From: Nocardioides pini
GTDB taxonomy: Bacteria; Actinomycetota; Actinomycetes; Propionibacteriales; Nocardioidaceae
Direction of reading: 5' to 3'
DNA length: 64,000 nucleotides
Assembly (NCBI RefSeq): GCF_026712185.1
Contig: NZ_JAPPUX010000006.1
Coordinates: 62,001 to 126,000 of the forward strand
Position numbers and translations under genes: made by a program. Below are positions 26,356 through 34,198 of this stretch, one piece after another. The notes below the pieces were generated by a model. It did not search any database. It was not told where the DNA came from and was given only the letters and a program-made list of their open reading frames with translations. Each line of letters starts with the position of its first letter. Within the stretch, counting starts at the first letter, position 1.

Positions 26356-27722
26356 CAGACGAGCACCGCACCTTCCATCACGCCGACGGCCCGCAGGTCG
26401 CGGTACCACCGTTCGACCGGGTGCTCCTTGACGAAGCCGTGCCCGCCGAGGAGCTGGACGCCGTCGAGGCCGATCCGCATCCCCTTCTCGGCGCAGAGCT
26501 GCCGGGCCAGTCCGACCTCGCGTGCGTGGTCCTGGCCGCGGGTGGCACGCGAGGCGGCCTTCCACGTGAGCAGGCGCATCGCCTGCACCTCGATGGCCAT
26601 GTCGGCGACCATGAACGCCACCGACTGGCGGTGGCTGATCGGCTCGCCGAACGCCTCGCGCTCGTTGACGTAGGGCTTCACGTAGTCGAGCACCGCCTGC
26701 CCGGTGCCGACCGCCAGGGCACACCACGCGAGGCGCGAGAGGCGTACGCACTCGGTGTAGGCGGTGCCGTCGGTGTCGCCGAGCAGTGCGTCGGCACCGA
26801 TCCGCACGCCCGTGAGGTGCAGGCGCGACATCCCGGCGGCGCGCACGCCCATCGACGGGTCGGCCTCCACCTCGAGCCCGTCGGCGCCGGACTCCACGAG
26901 GAACAGCGCCGGAGTGCCCTCGAGCATCGCCGCCACCACGAACAGCTCGGCGTCGGCTCCGCGCACGACGGCCGACTTCAGCCCGTCGAGGACGAAGCCG
27001 TCGCCGTCGCGGACCGCGGTGGTCGCGAGGTCGAAGGGGTCGAAGAGCACCGTCGGCTCGGCGATCGTCAGCGCGGCGACGGGGACGGCCCCGCTGCCGC
27101 CGGTGAACGCGGGCAGGTAGGTCTGCTGCTGGGCGTCGGTGCCCCAGAGCCCGATGGCGGTGGCGACGGCCCCGGGGGCGAGGGTGGCGACGGCGAGGCC
27201 CATGTCGCCGTGCGCGAGCGCCTCGGCCACGAGGGCCCCGGCGGTGGCCGAGCGCTCGTCCATGATCCCGCCGAGCTCCTCGGGCACGCCGAGGGTGGCG
27301 AGCCCGAGGTCCTGCGCGGCCGTGAGGACACCGGCCGGGGGCGAGCAGGCCTCGTCGGCCGCGGCGGCGGCCGGCCGCACGACCTCGGCCGCCAGGTCGC
27401 GGACCACCTCGAGGAGCATCGCCTCGTCGTCGGTGGGCGCGAGGTCGAAGACGCCACGCGACGCGGCACTCGCGGGACGGGCGCCGGGGGTGTTGCGACC
27501 GGCGCGGGCGAACGTCCGCCCGGCGGCGGTCGCCACCCGGAAGCCGTTTCGGGTGGTCGAGTAGACCGCCTGCTCGGCCCGCTTGCGCAGGCCCACCCGG
27601 TCGATGAGGTCGCTCTGCGCCAGCCGCCCGACAGCGGCGACCGCCAGGCCGATCGCGTCGCGGCTCTCCCGGGACGACAACCCGTGGCGGCCACCCGGCC
27701 GGAGGCTGCTGATGAAGGACAT
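26355..27722 (-). CDS. Acyl-CoA dehydrogenase, long form
   Basis: 455 residues with about 90 extra N-terminal residues before the ACAD core. The core has LGVPEELGG, ALTIAEPTVLFDPFDLATTA in place of the usual TEPxxGSD loop, and LLGGHGFVKEHPVERWYRDLRAVGVMEG, ending only a few residues after the Glu of MEG. The atypical FAD loop and truncated end complement the features of the next gene, which suggests a paired complex. Start ATG 27722 (M-S-F-I) has a TACCTT box 6 nt upstream overlapping a palindrome; the open frame further upstream lies beyond the predicted transcription start. Confidence 0.85.
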   Translation of the reverse strand: MSFISSLRPGGRHGLSSRESRDAIGLAVAAVGRLAQSDLIDRVGLRKRAEQAVYSTTRNGFRVATAAGRTFARAGRNTPGARPASAASRGVFDLAPTDDEAMLLEVVRDLAAEVVRPAAAAADEACSPPAGVLTAAQDLGLATLGVPEELGGIMDERSATAGALVAEALAHGDMGLAVATLAPGAVATAIGLWGTDAQQQTYLPAFTGGSGAVPVAALTIAEPTVLFDPFDLATTAVRDGDGFVLDGLKSAVVRGADAELFVVAAMLEGTPALFLVESGADGLEVEADPSMGVRAAGMSRLHLTGVRIGADALLGDTDGTAYTECVRLSRLAWCALAVGTGQAVLDYVKPYVNEREAFGEPISHRQSVAFMVADMAIEVQAMRLLTWKAASRATRGQDHAREVGLARQLCAEKGMRIGLDGVQLLGGHGFVKEHPVERWYRDLRAVGVMEGAVLV

Positions 27723-27728
27723 GGCCCC

Positions 27729-27746
27729 AAGGTAACTCCGAGTTAC
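27729..27746 (-). promoter_or_regulatory. Promoter -10 with overlapping operator palindrome (acyl-CoA dehydrogenase operon)
   Basis: On the minus strand TACCTT (27734-27729) ends 6 nt before the ATG. The perfect palindrome GTAACT-CGG-AGTTAC (27732-27746) overlaps it. This is the layout of a repressor site, probably of TetR type, that blocks a leaderless promoter. Confidence 0.6.
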
Positions 27747-27796
27747 ACATACCGCCAGCACCCCGACGCGCTGCGGGTGGCGCCCACACGGCTGGC

Positions 27797-27802
27797 TAGG
27801 AT
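27797..27802 (+). promoter_or_regulatory. -10 hexamer of leaderless peptide deformylase transcript
   Basis: TAGGAT ends 6 nt before the ATG at 27809. Confidence 0.5.
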
Positions 27803-27808
27803 CCCCGC

Positions 27809-28438
27809 ATGCCCGACGAGCAGCCGATCGACGCCCGCGCCGGCACCGGACCCGCTCCGCGGGCACCCCACGGCCCCCTGCCCGAGGGCGGGAGCATCCG
27901 CCCGATCACCCGCTGGGGCACGCCGGTGATGCACCGCCCCCAGGCCCCCGTGACGACGTACGACGACGCGCTCCGCGCGCTGGCCGCCGACATGGTGGCG
28001 ACGATGTACGCCGCCGAGGGCGTCGGGCTGGCGGCGTGCCAGATCGGCGAGGACGTGGCGATGTTCGTCTTCGACTGCCCCGACGACGAGGGCGTGCGCA
28101 CCGTCGGCGTGGTCTGCAACCCCGTGCTCACGCTCCCCGAGGGCAAGGACCGCCGCCTCGAGGACGACGACGAGGGCTGCCTGTCCTTCCCCGGCTCCTT
28201 CGAGCCGTGCCCCCGCCCCGACTGGGCGCGCGTCGACGGCCAGGGCCTCGACGGCGAGCCGGTCTCCTTCGAGGGCGACGGCCTGCTGGCCCGGTGCCTG
28301 CAGCACGAGACCGACCACACCCTGGGCACCGTCTTCGGCGACCGGCTCTCGGCGAAGTCCCGCAAGCGGCTGACGAAGAAGCACGACGCCGCCGCCGAGG
28401 ACTACCCGCTGTCCTGGCCCGCCCACGCCACCGGCTGA
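27809..28438 (+). CDS. def: Peptide deformylase
   Basis: 209 residues. All three metal/active-site motifs are present: GVGLAACQIG (72-80), EGCLSFPG with metal ligand Cys124, and HETDH with His166, Glu167 and His170. It removes the N-formyl group from nascent proteins. The 30-residue N-terminal extension rich in Ala and Pro is not part of the family core. Followed 5 nt later by an rRNA/tRNA methyltransferase gene, so both belong to a translation-related operon. Confidence 0.93.
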   Translation: MPDEQPIDARAGTGPAPRAPHGPLPEGGSIRPITRWGTPVMHRPQAPVTTYDDALRALAADMVATMYAAEGVGLAACQIGEDVAMFVFDCPDDEGVRTVGVVCNPVLTLPEGKDRRLEDDDEGCLSFPGSFEPCPRPDWARVDGQGLDGEPVSFEGDGLLARCLQHETDHTLGTVFGDRLSAKSRKRLTKKHDAAAEDYPLSWPAHATG

Positions 28439-28443
28439 GCGCG

Positions 28444-29238
28444 ATGGCCGAGCTGCGCATCACCCGGGAGAACGCGCGCTTCCAGCAGTGGGAGGCGCTC
28501 CTGACCAACCGCTCCAAGCGCCACCGCAACCGCGAGTTCCTGGTGCAGGGCGTCCGCCCGATCACCCGGGCCGTGGAGGAGGGCTGGACGGTGCGCGCCC
28601 TGCTGCGCGCCGACGGCGCCGCCTCCGCGTGGTCCGACGACCTCTGGTCGACCACCGACGCCGAGCGGGTCCTGCTCTCCCCCGAGCTGCACGCGCGGCT
28701 CAGCGGTCGCGAGGAGGGTGCCGAGCTGGTCGCGGTCGTCGAGATGCCCGACGACGGCGTCGCGCGACTCGAGGAGTCGCGGCGCCCGCACGGTCCCGTC
28801 GTCGTCTTCGACCGCCCCACGAGCCCCGGCAACATCGGCACGCTCGCCCGCTCGGCCGACGCGTTCGGGGCCTCCGCGCTCGTGGTCACCGGCCACGCCG
28901 CCGATCCCTACGACCCGCAGGCCGTGCGCGCCAGCACCGGGTCGCTCTTTGCCCTGACGGTGCTGCGCGTGCCCGGTCCGGGCCCGGTCGTCGAGCACGC
29001 CCACGCGCACGGCTACCGCATCGTCGGCGCGGACGAGGACGGCACCGTCCTCGCCGACGCGGACCTCCGGGGGCGGTTGGTGGTCGTCGTCGGCAACGAG
29101 ACCCACGGCCTGTCCGCCGGGTGGCGCGCGGCGTGCGACGAGGTCGTCGCGATCCCGATGGTGGGGACGGCCTCGTCCCTCAACGCGGCCGTCGCGGGCT
29201 CGATCGTGCTCCACGAGTCGCTGCGGCAGCGCGGCTGA
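28444..29238 (+). CDS. SpoU/TrmH-family RNA 2'-O-methyltransferase (first copy)
   Basis: 264 residues. N-terminal substrate-binding L30e-like domain (REFLVQGVRPI) and C-terminal SPOUT knot with motif 1 NIGTLARSADAFG, motif 2 VVGNETHGLS and motif 3 IPMVGTASSLNAAVAGSI. It methylates rRNA or tRNA with SAM; the target is unknown. ATG at 28444 directly follows def. Confidence 0.87.
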   Translation: MAELRITRENARFQQWEALLTNRSKRHRNREFLVQGVRPITRAVEEGWTVRALLRADGAASAWSDDLWSTTDAERVLLSPELHARLSGREEGAELVAVVEMPDDGVARLEESRRPHGPVVVFDRPTSPGNIGTLARSADAFGASALVVTGHAADPYDPQAVRASTGSLFALTVLRVPGPGPVVEHAHAHGYRIVGADEDGTVLADADLRGRLVVVVGNETHGLSAGWRAACDEVVAIPMVGTASSLNAAVAGSIVLHESLRQRG

Positions 29239-29252
29239 GGGCGGCGTAGGAC

Positions 29253-29858
29253 ATGGAGGCAGTGCTCGACTGGGTCGTGCTCGTCATGCGCACGGTCGGC
29301 GCCCCCGGGGTCGGCCTCGCCACCGCCCTCGAGACGGTGTTCCCGCCGGTCCCGAGCGAGCTGGTGCTGCCGCTCGCCGGCTACACCGCCAGCCAGGGCT
29401 ACTACAGCGTCCTCGCCGCCGTCGCCTGGGCGACGGCCGGTTCGCTGGTGGGGGCGCTCGTCCTCTACTGGCTCGGGGCGGCCTGGGGGCTGGAGCGCAT
29501 CTGCGCGCTGGCCGACCGGATCCCGCTGATGCACGCCCACGACGTCCGTCGGGCCGTCGCCTGGTTCAGCAGGCACGGACGGACGGCGGTCTTCGTCGGC
29601 CGGCTGGTGCCGGGCGTCCGCAGCCTGATCTCCATCCCCGCCGGCATCGACCGGATGCCGCTCCTGCGGTTCTGCGTCTTCACGACCGCGGGCAGCCTGG
29701 TCTGGAACGCCGCGCTGATCCTCGCCGGCTACGAGCTCGGCGAGCAGTGGCACGTCGTGGAGGGGTACGTCGGTCCCGCCAGCAACGTCGTCTACGGGCT
29801 GATCGGCGTCGCGGTGGTCGTCGTGGCCGCTCGCCGGCTGCGGCACCGGCTGTCCTGA
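29253..29858 (+). CDS. DedA-family membrane protein
   Basis: 201 residues with about five hydrophobic segments. The DedA signature is visible: E-x-x-x-PPxPSE (ETVFPPVPSELVLPLAG), then FVGRLVPGVRSLISIPAGIDRM, where the Arg and Pro residues are conserved. DedA proteins are putative lipid flippases (undecaprenyl phosphate or phosphatidylethanolamine). The gene converges on the second TrmH gene, 4 nt away. Confidence 0.88.
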   Translation: MEAVLDWVVLVMRTVGAPGVGLATALETVFPPVPSELVLPLAGYTASQGYYSVLAAVAWATAGSLVGALVLYWLGAAWGLERICALADRIPLMHAHDVRRAVAWFSRHGRTAVFVGRLVPGVRSLISIPAGIDRMPLLRFCVFTTAGSLVWNAALILAGYELGEQWHVVEGYVGPASNVVYGLIGVAVVVVAARRLRHRLS

Positions 29859-29862
29859 CTCC

Positions 29863-30666
29863 TCAGCGGCGGGCGGCGGCGTAGCAGGCCACGGCGCTGG
29901 CCGCCGCGACGTTGAGGGAGTCGATGCCGGCCGCCATCGGGATCACCGCGCGGCGGTCGGCCGACGACTCCCAGCGCGACGACAGGCCGTGGCCCTCCGA
30001 GCCCAGCACGAGCGCGAGGCGGTCGACGCCGGCGACGGCCTCCTCGATCGGGATCGAGTCGGGACCGAGCGTCAGGGCCACCGTCGTGAAGCCGCGGCGG
30101 GAGAGGTCCGGCAGCGCGTCGTACCAGTCGGGCAGGCGGGTCCACGGCGTGGAGAACACCGCACCCATGCCGACCTTGATCGAGCGGCGGTAGAGCGGGT
30201 CCGCGCACCGCGGCGCCAGCAGCACCGCGTCGAAGCCGAGGGCGGCGCCGGAGCGGAAGACCGCGCCGACGTTGGTGTGGTCGACCAGGTCCTCCAGCAC
30301 CAGCACGGAGCGTGCGCCGGCGAGCACCTCGTCCACGGGTGGCAGCGGCCGGCGGCGCAGCGACGCCAGCGCGCCGCGGTGGACGTGGAAGCCGGTGACC
30401 TGCTCGATGAGCGCCTCGGACAGGACGTAGCAGGGCGCGGGGCTGCGCTCGAGCACGTCGGCGAGGCCGTCGAGCCACCGCGGCGCCATCAGGAACGACC
30501 GGGCGTCGTGACCGGCCTCGACCGCACGGCGTACGACCTTCTCCCCCTCGGCGAGGAACAGGCCGTGCTCGGCCTCGAGGCTCTTGCGGAGCTCGACGTC
30601 GCGCAGGTCGCGGTAGTCGGCCAGGCGCGGGTCGCCGGGGTCGTCCAGCTCGACGGGGTCAGTCAC
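29863..30666 (-). CDS. SpoU/TrmH-family RNA 2'-O-methyltransferase (second copy)
   Basis: 267 residues. SPOUT motifs NVGAVFRSGAALGFD, LVLGSEGHGLS and IPMAAGIDSLNVAAASAV. The N-domain differs from the first TrmH copy 1.4 kb away (LFLAEGEKVVRRAVEAGHD), so it is a distinct subfamily rather than a recent duplicate. Its start overlaps the end of cysG by 8 nt. Confidence 0.87.
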   Translation of the reverse strand: MTDPVELDDPGDPRLADYRDLRDVELRKSLEAEHGLFLAEGEKVVRRAVEAGHDARSFLMAPRWLDGLADVLERSPAPCYVLSEALIEQVTGFHVHRGALASLRRRPLPPVDEVLAGARSVLVLEDLVDHTNVGAVFRSGAALGFDAVLLAPRCADPLYRRSIKVGMGAVFSTPWTRLPDWYDALPDLSRRGFTTVALTLGPDSIPIEEAVAGVDRLALVLGSEGHGLSSRWESSADRRAVIPMAAGIDSLNVAAASAVACYAAARR

Positions 30667-31894
30667 GCCCGTAGTGTGCCGGACGCGCCACGGCCACGAC
30701 CTCGCCCACCACGATGATCGCCGGCGGCACGACGCGGTGGGCGGCCAGGTCCTCGGCCAGCCGGCCGAGCGTGCTGAGGACCGTGCGCTCGGTCGGCATG
30801 GTGCCGTCGACGATGACGGCGACGGGCGTGGCGCGATCGCGACCGCCGGCGAGCAGGACCTCCGCGATCGCGGGCGCGTTGTCGACCGCCATCAGCAGGA
30901 CGAGCGTGCCCCGGAGCCCGGCGACCGCGTCCCACGCCACCAGGGACTCGGGGTGGCCGGGCGGGAGGTGGCCGGAGATGACGGTGAACTCGTGGGCGAT
31001 CCCCCGGTGCGTCACCGGGATGCCGACGCGGGCCGGGACGGCGATCGCGGAGCTCAGCCCGGGGACGACGGTGACGGGCACGTCGGCGGCCGCGCACGCC
31101 AGCAGCTCCTCGTAGCCGCGACCGAAGACGAAGTTGTCGCCTCCCTTGAAGCGCACCACCCGCTTGCCCGCCCGGGCACGGTCGACGATCACCTCGTTGA
31201 TGGTCTGCTGGGAGGCCGAGCGCCCGCGCGGGAGCTTGGCCACGTCGATCAGCTCGACGTGGGGGCCGAGCTCGTCGAGCAGCTCGCGCGGCGCCAGCCG
31301 GTCCGCGACGACCACGTCGGCCGTCGCGAGGGCGTGACGAGCCGCCACGGTGACGAGCTCCGGCTCGCCCGGTCCCCCGCCCACCAGGACGACGCCCGGG
31401 CTGCGGTCGAGCGCCCCCGACGCCGTCAGGTGGCCGTCGCGCAGGGCGCTGACGATGTCGTCGCGGAGCGAGGCCGACTTCCGCGGCTCCCGGTTGCCGA
31501 GCACCCCCACCGTGACGGTGCCGTGGTGGCCCACGGCCGGGGTCCAGGCGGTGCCGCCCAGGGCGTCGTCGGCGCGGACGCAGAACGTGTGGCGGGCGTC
31601 GGCGGCGGCGACGACGCGGACGTTGACCTCGGGGTCGTCGGTCGCGGCGACGACGTACCAGGCGCCGTCGAGGTCGGTCTCGGTGAACTCGCGCAGCACG
31701 AGCGTGAGCTCGCCCTTCAGCCCCTCGAGCGCCGGCGTCACGTCGAGGCTGACCACCGTCACGTCGGCACCGGCGCCGAGCAGGCCGGAGACGCGTCGCT
31801 GCGCGACGTGCCCGCCGCCCACGACCACGACCTTGCGACCGGTGAGCACGAGCCCCGCCAGGTAGGGATGGGGGTCGGCACCGCGCTGGGTCAT
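30659..31894 (-). CDS. cysG: Uroporphyrinogen-III C-methyltransferase with N-terminal precorrin-2 dehydrogenase/ferrochelatase domain (siroheme synthase)
   Basis: 411 residues. N-domain: NAD-binding VVVVGGGHVAQRR (about 21-33) and VVAATDDPEVN with the catalytic Asp. C-domain SUMT: LVGGGPGEPELVTVAARHAL, VADRL and RFKGGDNFVFGRGYEE (the usual GGDPF has Asn for Pro). It converts uroporphyrinogen III to siroheme, the cofactor of sulfite and nitrite reductases. The central CysG dimerisation segment is short compared with E. coli (457). No sulfite reductase gene is in the window. Confidence 0.9.
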   Translation of the reverse strand: MTQRGADPHPYLAGLVLTGRKVVVVGGGHVAQRRVSGLLGAGADVTVVSLDVTPALEGLKGELTLVLREFTETDLDGAWYVVAATDDPEVNVRVVAAADARHTFCVRADDALGGTAWTPAVGHHGTVTVGVLGNREPRKSASLRDDIVSALRDGHLTASGALDRSPGVVLVGGGPGEPELVTVAARHALATADVVVADRLAPRELLDELGPHVELIDVAKLPRGRSASQQTINEVIVDRARAGKRVVRFKGGDNFVFGRGYEELLACAAADVPVTVVPGLSSAIAVPARVGIPVTHRGIAHEFTVISGHLPPGHPESLVAWDAVAGLRGTLVLLMAVDNAPAIAEVLLAGGRDRATPVAVIVDGTMPTERTVLSTLGRLAEDLAAHRVVPPAIIVVGEVVAVARPAHYGRD

Positions 31895-31931
31895 GCCCCG
31901 ATTGTCCCTTTCGGGGCCGCGGGCCGGTCGC

Positions 31932-31937
31932 TACGTT
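31932..31937 (+). promoter_or_regulatory. -10 hexamer of leaderless YbhB-like gene
   Basis: TACGTT ends 6 nt before the ATG at 31944. Confidence 0.5.
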
Positions 31938-31943
31938 CGAGGG

Positions 31944-32465
31944 ATGAGCATCGAGCGACCCGTGGCCCCCAATCCCTACGACTACCTGCCCGCGACCGAG
32001 TCCTTCACCGTCACGAGCACCGACGTCACCGACGGCGCGCCCCTCAAGGACGACCAGGTGGCCGACGGCGGCAACACCTCGCCGCAGCTGAGCTGGTCGG
32101 GCGCTCCGGAGGGCACCCAGTCCTACGTGGTGACCTGCTTCGACCCGGACGCTCCCACGCCCAGCGGGTTCTGGCACTGGTGCCTGGTCGACATCCCGGC
32201 GGACGTCACCTCCCTCGACACCGGCGCCGCGTCGGGCGACCTGCCGGGCAAGGCCTTCCACGTGCGGAACGACGGCGGCGAAGCCGGCTTCATGGGGGCG
32301 GCACCGCCGCAGGGCGACCACCCGCACCGCTACTTCTTCGTCGTGCACGCGGTGAAGGACGCCTCGCTCGGCGTCGACGCGGACGCGTCCAACGCGGTGG
32401 TCTCCTTCAACCTCGCCTTCAAGACGCTCGGCCGCGCCATCCTGCACGGCACCTACCAGCACTGA
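31944..32465 (+). CDS. YbhB/YbcL (PEBP, Raf-kinase-inhibitor-like) family protein
   Basis: 173 residues of the phosphatidylethanolamine-binding protein fold: GGNTSPQLSWSGAPEG, the anion-binding FDPDAPTPSGFWHWCLVDIP and PHRYFFVVHAV. No signal peptide is seen. The biochemical role in bacteria is undefined. A strong terminator follows. Confidence 0.9.
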   Translation: MSIERPVAPNPYDYLPATESFTVTSTDVTDGAPLKDDQVADGGNTSPQLSWSGAPEGTQSYVVTCFDPDAPTPSGFWHWCLVDIPADVTSLDTGAASGDLPGKAFHVRNDGGEAGFMGAAPPQGDHPHRYFFVVHAVKDASLGVDADASNAVVSFNLAFKTLGRAILHGTYQH

Positions 32466-32529
32466 CCGACCACGCGGCCAGACCGGTGGCCTGACGCCCC
32501 ACTGGTCACATCCGCCCCATCCGTCCCGC

Positions 32530-32577
32530 GAGACCCGTGGCTGGACCCCAGAGGTCCAGACCACGGGTCTCTTTTTT
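32530..32577 (+). terminator. Intrinsic terminator with T tract after YbhB gene
   Basis: GAGACCCGTGG-CTGGAC pairs with GTCCAG-A-CCACGGGTCTC (17 bp with one bulged A) over a 7 nt loop and is followed by six Ts. It is the only classical rho-independent terminator with a T run in the window. Confidence 0.9.
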
Positions 32578-32791
32578 CGCGTTTCCGCCATGCAGAAACC
32601 GTCAAGCCGTTTTCATCTGTACCGACGACGGACTTGCCAAAATTTGATGAAACCTTCCGCATGAGGCGGGTATTGCCGCCGTCGGCTCGACATGAGACAC
32701 ATGCCCTACCTAGGGTCAACACCTGATTCCACGAGATTCCATCAAGATTCACCCGACTTCCTGATCGTGGATCTTCCCGAAGGACACCCCC
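32578..32791 (+). promoter_or_regulatory. AT-richer upstream region of CAP-protein gene with phased GATTC repeats
   Basis: This noncoding stretch is the most AT-rich part of the window. It holds three direct GATTC repeats at 32725, 32735 and 32746, spaced 10 and 11 bp (one helical turn), about 45-65 nt before the start codon. TTGATG ... GGGTAT near 32643-32672 is a weak promoter candidate. I see no riboswitch fold. Probably the regulatory region of the secreted protein. Confidence 0.4.
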
Positions 32792-33316
32792 GTGCCGCAC
32801 TCCCGCCTCCTCTCCCGCCTGGCCGGCCTGGGCCTCGCCGCCGCTCTCACGGCCGGCGCCGGAGCCGCTCTTGCCGTGCCGGCCGAGGCGGTCACGTGGT
32901 CCGCGCCCCGCACCGCCTCCGTCGTCGCGGTCGATGCGGGCAGCGACCGGCTCGAGGACGCCCTCATGGTCCGGATCAACGAGGCCCGCGCCGAGCACGG
33001 CCTGCGCAAGATCTGGAACTTCGACGTGTGCACCGACCAGCTCGCCGAGCAGTGGGGCGCCCGCATCGCCCGGACCGGGGTGCTGGAGCACCGCGACCAG
33101 CGCGAGGTGATCCGCAAGTGCGACAACTCGTGGGCCGGGGAGACGCTCGTGCGCGGCACTGACCTGAGCCCGGACACGATGGTGTCGCTGTGGCTCGACT
33201 CCCCCAGCCACCGGGAGATCCTGCTCAGCCCGCGGGCCAGGCGGGCCGGCGTCGCCATCACGCGCGACGCCCAGGGGCGCACGATCGGCGTGGTCAACCT
33301 CGTTCGCCACGGCTGA
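32792..33316 (+). CDS. Secreted CAP-domain (SCP/PR-1-like) protein
   Basis: 174 residues from a GTG with GAAGGA upstream. Residues 1-33 are a Sec signal peptide (Arg-containing n-region, hydrophobic LGLAAALTAGAGAAL, then VPAEA cleavage area). The mature part is a CAP domain: INEARAEHGL (helix 1), a central GVLEHRDQ with a His, GET as the Glu, and SPSHREILLSPRARRAGVAI. Two cysteines (in FDVC and RKC) may form a disulphide. Bacterial CAP proteins act outside the cell, with unknown substrates. Confidence 0.88.
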   Translation: MPHSRLLSRLAGLGLAAALTAGAGAALAVPAEAVTWSAPRTASVVAVDAGSDRLEDALMVRINEARAEHGLRKIWNFDVCTDQLAEQWGARIARTGVLEHRDQREVIRKCDNSWAGETLVRGTDLSPDTMVSLWLDSPSHREILLSPRARRAGVAITRDAQGRTIGVVNLVRHG

Positions 33317-33343
33317 GGTGCACCGCACCGCTCCGATGTGAGA

Positions 33344-33379
33344 CGATCCCCGGCCCCCTCGTGGGTGGGCCGGGGATCG
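33344..33379 (+). terminator. GC-rich terminator hairpin after CAP-protein gene
   Basis: CGATCCCCGGCCC pairs perfectly (13 bp) with GGGCCGGGGATCG over a 10 nt loop, between the CAP gene and the ABC exporter operon. Confidence 0.8.
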
Positions 33380-33400
33380 ATCGCGTGAGGGGGGAAGCTG

Positions 33401-34198
33401 ATGCTGCACGTCGCCGTCGCGACCCGCGCGTTCCGCCGCTACTCGACCTACCGGGCTGCCACCCTCGCGGGGATCTTCACCAACTCGGTGTTCGGGATCA
33501 TCTACTCCTACGCCTACCTCGCGCTCTGGAAGGCCAACCCCACCGCCGGCGGGTACGACGCCCAGGACGCGGTGACGTACGTGTGGCTGGGCCAGGCGCT
33601 GCTCATGACGATCGCGCTCTGGGGCGGCGGCACCACCGACGACCTCGCCGAGCGCGTCCGGACCGGTGACGTGGCGATCGACCTCTACCGGCCCGTGGGG
33701 CTGGTCGGGTGGTACCTCGCGAGCGACCTCGGCCGCGCGGCGTACCACCTGCTCACCCGGGGAGTCGGTCCCACGGTCATCGGCTTCGTCGTGTTCGACA
33801 TCTCCCTGCCCTCCTCCCCGCTGACGGCCCTCGCGTTCGCGATCTCGCTGGTGCTCGCGGTGGTGGTGAGCTTCGCGATCCGGTTCCTCGTCGCCTGCAC
33901 CTCCTTCTGGCTGCTCGACCAGTCGGGCGTGAAGGTGATGAGCGGGGCCTTCGCGATCTTCTTCAGCGGGATGATGCTCCCCCTCGTGCTGTTCCCCGGG
34001 TGGCTGGGCACGCTCGCGCAGGCGCTGCCGTGGGCGTCGTACGTGCAGGTCCCCGCCGACGTGTGGCTCGGCAAGCACACCGGCTCCGACCTCGTGGCCG
34101 CGCTCGGCTTCCAGGTGGTCTGGGCCGTCGTGCTGCTGGCCGCCTGCCAGGGCGTGCTGCGCCTGGCGACGCGCAAGGTGGTGGTCCAGGGTGGCTGA
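33401..34198 (+). CDS. ABC-2 family transporter permease (first subunit)
   Basis: 265 residues with about six membrane segments, matching the ABC-2 permease family of actinobacterial exporters (DUF990-type): RYSTYRAATLAGIFTNSVFG, the DLAERVRTGDVAIDLYRPVG linker typical of this subgroup, and LVLFPGWLGTLAQALPW. First gene of a three-gene exporter operon; overlaps the next permease by 8 nt. Substrate unknown. Confidence 0.87.
   Translation: MLHVAVATRAFRRYSTYRAATLAGIFTNSVFGIIYSYAYLALWKANPTAGGYDAQDAVTYVWLGQALLMTIALWGGGTTDDLAERVRTGDVAIDLYRPVGLVGWYLASDLGRAAYHLLTRGVGPTVIGFVVFDISLPSSPLTALAFAISLVLAVVVSFAIRFLVACTSFWLLDQSGVKVMSGAFAIFFSGMMLPLVLFPGWLGTLAQALPWASYVQVPADVWLGKHTGSDLVAALGFQVVWAVVLLAACQGVLRLATRKVVVQGG

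Noticed and set aside
32578..32791. Riboswitch (for example c-di-AMP type) before the secreted CAP gene
   Set aside because: No conserved ydaO-like blocks or convincing long pairings are visible.
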